A stretch of DNA of 64,000 bases from Acidobacteriota bacterium (GTDB taxonomy: Bacteria > Acidobacteriota > Vicinamibacteria > Vicinamibacterales > UBA2999), in assembly GCA_016184455.1 (NCBI GenBank), contig JACPCS010000127.1, forward strand, positions 1 through 64,000. Direction: 5' to 3'. This document shows positions 58,634 through 64,000 of the stretch, in pieces. Position 1 is the first letter of the stretch, and the number at the start of each line of letters is the position of its first letter. Below the pieces are notes generated by a model, which made no database searches, was not told the DNA's origin, and saw only the letters and a list, made by a program, of their open reading frames with translations. The position numbers and the translations under genes were made by a program.

Positions 58634-59158
58634 CTACCAGCCTTCGCGCTGGCGGAGCGACGTGATGTGCGCGACGTGGTGGTGGCAGTGCCATGCGTAG
58701 TGCTGCAGCTGGAGATCGAGGCTGACCGTCCCGATCTCGGGATGGTGGAAGATGCGCTCGAACTGCGGCGGCGTGAGCGATCGCCAGACGGCAGCCCACC
58801 GCGCATGCACGCCGTCGAGAATGCCAAGTGAGATGTCGATCGGCAGGCGGCTGTCGGCGAGCGGCGTCCACGCGTCCTGGTCGTACGGCTTGATGGTCGG
58901 TGCGGCTTCGGTCAACGCCAGCTTCGTCCGGATGTAGCCGTTCATGTGGCTGTCGGCCACGTGGTGCACGACCTGGCGCACCGTCCACCCGCCGGGCCGG
59001 TACGGCGTGTCGAGCCGCGCGTCGCTCAGGCCCGCGACTGCGGCGCGCATCCGCCGCGGCAGCTCGGCAATGACCCCCGTCGCGGGCCCGCGCATCTCCG
59101 GCGTCACGGGCGCGGTGAGATCGAACTGGCCGACGGGATAGCGGAGATCCGCCGTCAT
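58634..59158 (-). CDS. DinB/YfiT-like putative metal-dependent hydrolase
   Basis: A 174-residue protein of the DinB superfamily, YfiT branch. Opening: LRYPVGQFDLTAPVTPEMRG. The metal-binding His residues are in TVRQVVHHVADSHMNGYIRT and HYAWHCHHHVAHITSLRQRE. Further typical segments are KPYDQDAWTPLADSRLPIDI and SLTPPQFERIFHHPEIGTVS. B. subtilis YfiT binds nickel; bacillithiol S-transferases of this superfamily (BstA) make a link with bshA at the start of the window conceivable. Starts in a 4-nt overlap with the preceding gene. Confidence 0.87.
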   Translation of the reverse strand: MTADLRYPVGQFDLTAPVTPEMRGPATGVIAELPRRMRAAVAGLSDARLDTPYRPGGWTVRQVVHHVADSHMNGYIRTKLALTEAAPTIKPYDQDAWTPLADSRLPIDISLGILDGVHARWAAVWRSLTPPQFERIFHHPEIGTVSLDLQLQHYAWHCHHHVAHITSLRQREGW

Positions 59159-60924
59159 CGTTCCACGAGCCGCAGGCTGAGCGCCGATCGGTCGCCCGGC
59201 CGCAGCCGGAACGCCGTCGCCTGCGCCTTGAGTGATGCCAGCAGCTCGGCATCGGTCTCTTCGCCCTGCTCGAGATAATCGACGGCCACCGCGAGATAGC
59301 GATCGTCCGGCGGGAGCGCGCGGATCTTGAAGAGCCCCTGCTGATCGGGGCGCGCGGATCGCACGGAGCGCGACGGCGCCGCCCATCGCGTCTCGTCGTC
59401 CGGGAACACGACGACCGTGAAGTCGCGCGTCGTCGATTTGCCGTCGGCGGAGGTGACCGATCCCGAGACTTCCGTCACACGGTCCGTCACGACGATCCGC
59501 GCGCCGGTGATGTCGGCGTTCGGCGCGAACTCGAGCGGCCGGTCGGTGACGTCGCGGCCGTCGACGATCACCGACTCGAGCATCCACTCCTGCGGCAGCC
59601 CGTTGAGCCGGACGAGCCGCGACCCGAAGAGGTTGGTGAGCGTGAACGTCCCGTCCTCCGCAACGTTGCGGCCACCTCCGAACGGGCCTGGTCCGCCGCC
59701 AAGTCCGGGAAAGCCGCCAAATCCGCCGAGCCCGCCGTCGACGACCTGCGTGACGACCTGCAGGTTGGTGCGCGTGAGCGTCGCGTTGCTGCCCTGGGCG
59801 GCGACGACGGTGCCGGTGAGCGTGGCGCCGCGGCCGGTCACGACCGTGACGCCGGTGACGTCGTCGCCGGCAACGGCGATCGGCAGCGTTCCGATTTCGA
59901 TGTCGCCGCTGCCGCCGCCGCGCAGGCCGGGGCCGCCGTTGCTCGCCATCAGCATGTACGAGCCTGGTGCGACATTCGACAGCATGAACGTGCCGTCCGG
60001 ACGGATCCGGTTGCCCGCGCCGAACGCGAGAGGACTCGGGCCGGCGCCGTCGCGCGCCAGGAGCATCATCATGCCGTTGGCAAGCGGCACTCCCGTCGAT
60101 GTGATGACGCTGCCGGAAATGCGCGCCGTCCGGACGGCCTGCAGCGCAAACGAGATAGTCGCCTCCTCCGACACGCCGAGCGCGACCGGCTGCGCCTCGG
60201 TGACGCTGCCGGTGCCCGGGTAGTAGGTGGGCGCGTAGCCCGTGGTGTCGGTCGTGTCGTCGGCGGGAAGCGCCCGCAGGATGGCGCTGACGTAGTAGTC
60301 ACCGGGCATCAGGCCGTACAGCCGGAACGAGCCCGTATCGTCGGTCTGCGCCACCATCCCGGTCGGCGTCAGCCGGCGCGTGCCCTGCGCGAGCTGATAG
60401 CGGAGCGCCTGCACGCGCGCGCCCGTCACCGCGTCGCCGAACTCGTCCACGATGCGGCCGGCAATCACGGCGCCGCGCGGCAGCGCGAAGTTGACCTGCT
60501 GCACCACCTGGCCGTCGGCCAGCTCCAGCGGGCGTCCGGCTTCGAACGGCCGGCGCTGCCCGTAGCGCATCGTGACGTAGCCGCCCTTCGAGGCGGTCAG
60601 CTCCCAGCGCCCTCCCGGCAGATCGCGCAGCTCGAAGCGTCCCTCCGCGTCGGTGGTGACCAGTCTGGTCTCACGGCCTCCGGGTGACACGGCGCGAATC
60701 TGCGCGCGACGAATCGGCGTGCCGGTATCGGCGGTCTGCACGCGGCCGCGCACGACGGCCGTCCCCACCTCGCGTTCGCGGACGTCGCGCGGCGGACGCT
60801 GGATCGGCGCGCCGCCGCGGCCGCCGCCCTGCGGGCCCCCAAGGCCAGGAGTCTGCGCGAAGAACACCGTCGGACCAGCGAAGGCGGCGACGAGCACGAC
60901 AGCGGTCAGCAGGCGATCTCTCAT
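59155..60924 (-). CDS. Secreted protein with carboxypeptidase-regulatory-like domains
   Basis: A 589-residue exported protein. The signal peptide ends near FAQ and is followed by a Gly/Arg-rich stretch. At least three Ig-like regulatory-like domains follow: GRVQTADTGTPIRRAQIRAV with GRFELRDLPGGRWELTASKG; AGRIVDEFGDAVTGARVQAL with DDTGSFRLYGLMPGDYYVSA; and SGSVITSTGVPLANGMMML with DGTFMLSNVAPGSYMLMAS. No catalytic domain is visible. It follows the receptor gene by 6 nt and overlaps the DinB gene by 4 nt. A surface or periplasmic partner of the receptor is inferred. Confidence 0.83.
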   Translation of the reverse strand: MRDRLLTAVVLVAAFAGPTVFFAQTPGLGGPQGGGRGGAPIQRPPRDVREREVGTAVVRGRVQTADTGTPIRRAQIRAVSPGGRETRLVTTDAEGRFELRDLPGGRWELTASKGGYVTMRYGQRRPFEAGRPLELADGQVVQQVNFALPRGAVIAGRIVDEFGDAVTGARVQALRYQLAQGTRRLTPTGMVAQTDDTGSFRLYGLMPGDYYVSAILRALPADDTTDTTGYAPTYYPGTGSVTEAQPVALGVSEEATISFALQAVRTARISGSVITSTGVPLANGMMMLLARDGAGPSPLAFGAGNRIRPDGTFMLSNVAPGSYMLMASNGGPGLRGGGSGDIEIGTLPIAVAGDDVTGVTVVTGRGATLTGTVVAAQGSNATLTRTNLQVVTQVVDGGLGGFGGFPGLGGGPGPFGGGRNVAEDGTFTLTNLFGSRLVRLNGLPQEWMLESVIVDGRDVTDRPLEFAPNADITGARIVVTDRVTEVSGSVTSADGKSTTRDFTVVVFPDDETRWAAPSRSVRSARPDQQGLFKIRALPPDDRYLAVAVDYLEQGEETDAELLASLKAQATAFRLRPGDRSALSLRLVER

Positions 60925-60930
60925 GTGACC

Positions 60931-63900
60931 TTAGAAGTTTAGACGCAGTACGAGCTGGATGGTCCGGGCGCCTCCGGCCGGCGACACCGGCCCGATGCCG
61001 CCGCCAAGGGCGCCGAAGCCGCCCGATCCGTTGGCCCGGCCGAAGAGCGCCGAGGGGATGAACTGGCCCGTCGCACCCACGACGGTTCCGATCGACGCGT
61101 CCGGCTGCGCGAAGTTCGGGTGGTTGAACACGTTGTAGGCCTCGGCGCGCACAAAAATCGCGCGCCGGCCGCCGAACGGCAGCTGCCGCTGCAGCGCGAC
61201 GTCCGCCTGCCAGGTCGCAAAGCCGCGCACGCTGTTGCGGATCTCATTGCCGTGGCCGACCTGATTCCGGCCTCCTCCTGCGAACGCGCTCGCGGGGGGA
61301 CGGAAGGCGGTGGGGTTCAGCCGCCGCCCGCCGGGCGCGCGGCCGTCCGCGATCCAGAGCGGCTCGCCGCCGGCCACGTCGACGCGATAGGAGTACAGCA
61401 TGTTGTCGATGGGATCGCGATACGCATAGGTGACGTTGAGCGGTGGCGCGCTCTGCGCGTAGACGGTGACATTGATCGACCAGTCGCGCAGCAGCGCACG
61501 CGCGACGGGCGCAGCCGGCAGGAGGTACATGGCGGACACGTTCGCCATGTGCCGTCGATCGAACCGGGAATAGCCGTAGTAGTACGTCGGCCTCGTCGCG
61601 CTGTCGGCCAGATTCACGGTCGCATCGTCGGAGCCGGAGTCGGTGGCACGTGCGAGTGTGTAGCTGGCGAGCGCCTGCAGGCCGCCGGAGAGCCTGCGCG
61701 CGTACTGGAGCTGGAGGGCGTGATAGTCGGAGGTGTCGCCCCAGCCCGGATCGTTGCGCGTGATGTTCAGCCGCGCGGCCGGGAACGCCGGGTTCACCGG
61801 GCGGGCGACATCGAACCCGTAGAAGTAGCGGCGCAGGAGGCGGCGTCCGGCGCGGCCGGTGTAGGTCGCCGACAGCCGATCCGCGCGAAAGGCGTGGTCG
61901 ATGCCGGCCGACCACTCCCACGTGCGGGGCAGCGCATGGCGCGCGTCGACGATCGTGAAATCCTGCGCGCGGTACGGCGGGTCGAGGCTGAGCGGTGGCG
62001 CAGCCTGCGCTGCCCGGTCGTCGGTCGGAAACGGGACGTTCATCCGCCGCACGGACCGGTTGTACGGAAACATTCGCGCGGCGGCCGCCGTTGCCCCGGT
62101 GCCCAGGTCGTGATGCAGGCCGACCGCGCCGCGCAGGATCGTGCTCCGCGCGCCGCCGTCGCGCAGGCGGTACGCCGCACCCACACGCGGCCCCAGCTCG
62201 CGCCACCGCGTCGGATACAGCGGCGCGCCCGTCGGAGCGAGCGCCAGCGCCGTCAGATCGGGAAATCCGGTCAGTGTATAGAGCGGTTTGTCGAGACCGT
62301 GAGGCGCGGGATTGACCTCCCACCGCAAGCCGTAATCGATCGTCAGCCGCCGCGCCACCTGAAACGTATCCTGCGCGTAGGCCGAAAAGGCCAGAACGGC
62401 GAGCTGCACCTGATCCGACGAGCCGATGGCGAGTTGGTCGGCGCGGTTGGCGACAAGTGAGTCGATCGTGTTGAACGTGACGATGGCGCGGTATTCGGTC
62501 GGGCCGTAGGTCGGCGTCAACCGGCGGACATCGACGCCGACGCGTGCGCTGTGGCGCGCGGTGTTCCAGGAGACGCTCTCGACGAGGTTGACCTGCACCT
62601 GCCGGTTGGCGACAGAGGGCCCGAGCGAATAGTCCTGAATGGATCCCGGGAGCGATATCGACACGCTGGCGCTTTCGGGCGCGAAGTCCGGCAGCAGGGC
62701 GCGCTCGGTGATCGGCGATATGTCGAAGCGGTCGGTGATCGCGCTGCCGTTGTCGGCCGCGCCGCGGCTGTAGTTCACCGCCCACTCGTGCAGGAACCGT
62801 GCGCCGAACGCCGAGCGCCCGTTGATCGTCAGCGTCCGCGTGTCGCTGCCGTTGCGGCTCAACTGCGCGAGCATGTAGCTCGTGCGATCCGAGAGCCCCT
62901 GGTTCCACCGGCCGCTGAGGACCAGCCGCGGACCGAGCGTGTAGTCGATCTTTCCGCTGTAGGCGTTCGAGCTCTGGCGGCCCGGCGAGGCGTCGTAGAA
63001 TGGCGCGGCCCCGAGCGGCCGCCCCTGCGCGTCGAGGTATTCGGGGCCGTGCGGCAGCGGATACGCGTTCAGGAGCCGCACGAGCTGCGGCGCGAGCGTC
63101 GTCGCGCCGCGAAGCGTGAGCGACGGCACGCGCAGCTCGCGCACGGCCGGCGCCGAGTCGCGACGGCGACCTTCGTAGGAGAGAAAGAAGAAGGCGCGGT
63201 CGCGGGCGATCGGACCTCCGAACACGCCGCCGAACTGCTGCTGCCGGTACGGGGCACGCCGCGCGCGCGGAGTCGCATTGGAAAACCAGTCGCGCGCGTC
63301 GAGCCGCGAGTCGCGGAGGTACTCGAAGGCGCTTCCCGAGAACCGGTTCGTGCCGGATCGCGACACGAGCTGGACCTGCGCGCCCGACTGGCGGCCGTAT
63401 CGAGCCGGGTACGCCGAGGTATCCACGCGGACCTGCTCGAGCGCTTCGAGCTGGATCACGTCGCTCCCGCCGCCGAAGCCGCCGAGGACCGCGTTGGCCC
63501 CGGCCGCGTTGGTGTCGGTTTCGGCACCGGGCGGCGGGCGCACGCCGCCGACCGGCATCTGAGCCATCCGCGGCACGCCGATGTTGGCCGACACGCCGTC
63601 GATGGTGACGTAGTTGGTCGTCGTGCGTCCGCCGTCCGCGCTGAAGAGCCCCTCGGCCTGTGGCACCACGCCCGGGGCCAGCGCCACGATCGCCTGCAGC
63701 GACCGGCTCTCGAAGGTCAGGTGGTCGAGGACGTCGCGTCCGAGGACCAGCGCCGCGCCCGGCCGATCGTCGCGGAGGAAGCGTGCGGCGACGGAGACGG
63801 CTTCGTTGAACGGCGCCGGCTGCAGCTGCAGATCGAGGTCGAGCGTTGCGCCCGCCTCGAGCACGAGCGCGGTGCGGCGCACTGGCTCGAACCCCGCGAC

Positions 63901-64000
63901 CTCGACCAGGACGTCATACGTGCCGGGTGCGAGCGGTGAGAAGACGAAGCGTCCGCGCTCGTCGGTCGAGAGCGTCCGCTCGAGTCCGCGATCGGTGTGC
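60931..64000 (-). CDS. TonB-dependent receptor, 5' end outside the window
   Basis: At least 1022 residues, open to the right edge. The visible start is the end of a regulatory-like domain (RGLERTLSTDERGRFVFSP, LAPGTYDVLVEVAGFEPVRR). Then comes the plug (ALVLGRDVLDHLTFESRSLQ, VIQLEALEQVRVDTSAYPAR, YGRQSGAQVQLVSRSGTNRF, SGSAFEYLRDSRLDARDWFS) and a long barrel ending in RTIQLVLRLNF with a C-terminal Phe. It is the Oar/SusC-like acidobacterial type, intact apart from the missing 5' end. Ligand unknown. It heads the group with the regulatory-like protein and DinB genes. Confidence 0.9.
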   Translation of the reverse strand, partial: HTDRGLERTLSTDERGRFVFSPLAPGTYDVLVEVAGFEPVRRTALVLEAGATLDLDLQLQPAPFNEAVSVAARFLRDDRPGAALVLGRDVLDHLTFESRSLQAIVALAPGVVPQAEGLFSADGGRTTTNYVTIDGVSANIGVPRMAQMPVGGVRPPPGAETDTNAAGANAVLGGFGGGSDVIQLEALEQVRVDTSAYPARYGRQSGAQVQLVSRSGTNRFSGSAFEYLRDSRLDARDWFSNATPRARRAPYRQQQFGGVFGGPIARDRAFFFLSYEGRRRDSAPAVRELRVPSLTLRGATTLAPQLVRLLNAYPLPHGPEYLDAQGRPLGAAPFYDASPGRQSSNAYSGKIDYTLGPRLVLSGRWNQGLSDRTSYMLAQLSRNGSDTRTLTINGRSAFGARFLHEWAVNYSRGAADNGSAITDRFDISPITERALLPDFAPESASVSISLPGSIQDYSLGPSVANRQVQVNLVESVSWNTARHSARVGVDVRRLTPTYGPTEYRAIVTFNTIDSLVANRADQLAIGSSDQVQLAVLAFSAYAQDTFQVARRLTIDYGLRWEVNPAPHGLDKPLYTLTGFPDLTALALAPTGAPLYPTRWRELGPRVGAAYRLRDGGARSTILRGAVGLHHDLGTGATAAAARMFPYNRSVRRMNVPFPTDDRAAQAAPPLSLDPPYRAQDFTIVDARHALPRTWEWSAGIDHAFRADRLSATYTGRAGRRLLRRYFYGFDVARPVNPAFPAARLNITRNDPGWGDTSDYHALQLQYARRLSGGLQALASYTLARATDSGSDDATVNLADSATRPTYYYGYSRFDRRHMANVSAMYLLPAAPVARALLRDWSINVTVYAQSAPPLNVTYAYRDPIDNMLYSYRVDVAGGEPLWIADGRAPGGRRLNPTAFRPPASAFAGGGRNQVGHGNEIRNSVRGFATWQADVALQRQLPFGGRRAIFVRAEAYNVFNHPNFAQPDASIGTVVGATGQFIPSALFGRANGSGGFGALGGGIGPVSPAGGARTIQLVLRLNF

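Overview
The window looks like chromosomal DNA from a high-GC bacterium, most likely Acidobacteriota and probably the Vicinamibacteria. This is inferred from content, not from a marker gene. The supporting features are a BshA bacillithiol gene, DUF1800/DUF1501 pairs, large TonB-dependent receptors with N-terminal carboxypeptidase-regulatory-like domains, secreted GRWEG-type proteins, long-form HisG and FixJ-type signalling. I saw no rRNA, tRNA, CRISPR array, prophage or conventional insertion sequence, and no gene-free stretch longer than 300 bases.

Layout. 1-7.6 kb: 3' part of bshA, a small four-helix-bundle (4HB) gene between inverted tandem arrays, a duplicated cupin, a glyoxalase-like gene, DUF1800/DUF1501, a SYLF protein and a wrecked TonB receptor. 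7.7-13.9 kb: ECF sigma/anti-sigma, DUF4331, DUF4198, HupE-TPR and an epimerase. 13.9-20.8 kb: a seven-gene efflux operon (TetR, HlyD, ABC ATPase, TolC, ABC ATPase, two permeases), every junction a 4-nt ATGA overlap, behind a near-consensus promoter overlapped by a palindrome. 20.8-25.5 kb: two broken genes, an MFS transporter, a truncated second 4HB gene beside another array, and an AAA ATPase behind a palindrome cluster. 25.5-31.9 kb: hisIGDCBHFA with a histidine-rich leader peptide and intrinsic terminator, that is, an attenuator. 31.9-39.2 kb: a secreted-protein operon and a molybdate region (HTH-TOBE regulator divergent from modABC). 39.2-45 kb: metK, SixA, an outer-membrane barrel protein, an aromatic amino acid decarboxylase, a DUF442 phosphatase-like protein and a glycine-zipper protein. 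45-46 kb: remains of a kaiBC locus. 46-51 kb: lipoprotein plus TonB receptor, thiO and a MerR regulator. 51.4-58.6 kb: a two-component cascade (MEDS remnant, PAS kinase, FixJ regulator, hybrid kinase, receiver proteins) and an orphan microcompartment shell gene. 58.6-64 kb: DinB-like protein, a regulatory-like-domain protein and a TonB receptor running off the end.

Two patterns cut across the annotation. First, about a dozen intergenic spacers hold short arrays of 7- to 9-bp words. The words differ from spacer to spacer, are usually arranged as inverted pairs, and very often begin exactly at a stop codon. Two of these arrays adjoin 4HB genes, one intact and one truncated. Second, at least seven genes keep a credible start and a credible 3' end but have lost an internal or terminal segment, usually with a frameshift. 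Either this genome deletes internally at an unusual rate or the assembly has dropped sequence; read mapping would separate the two.
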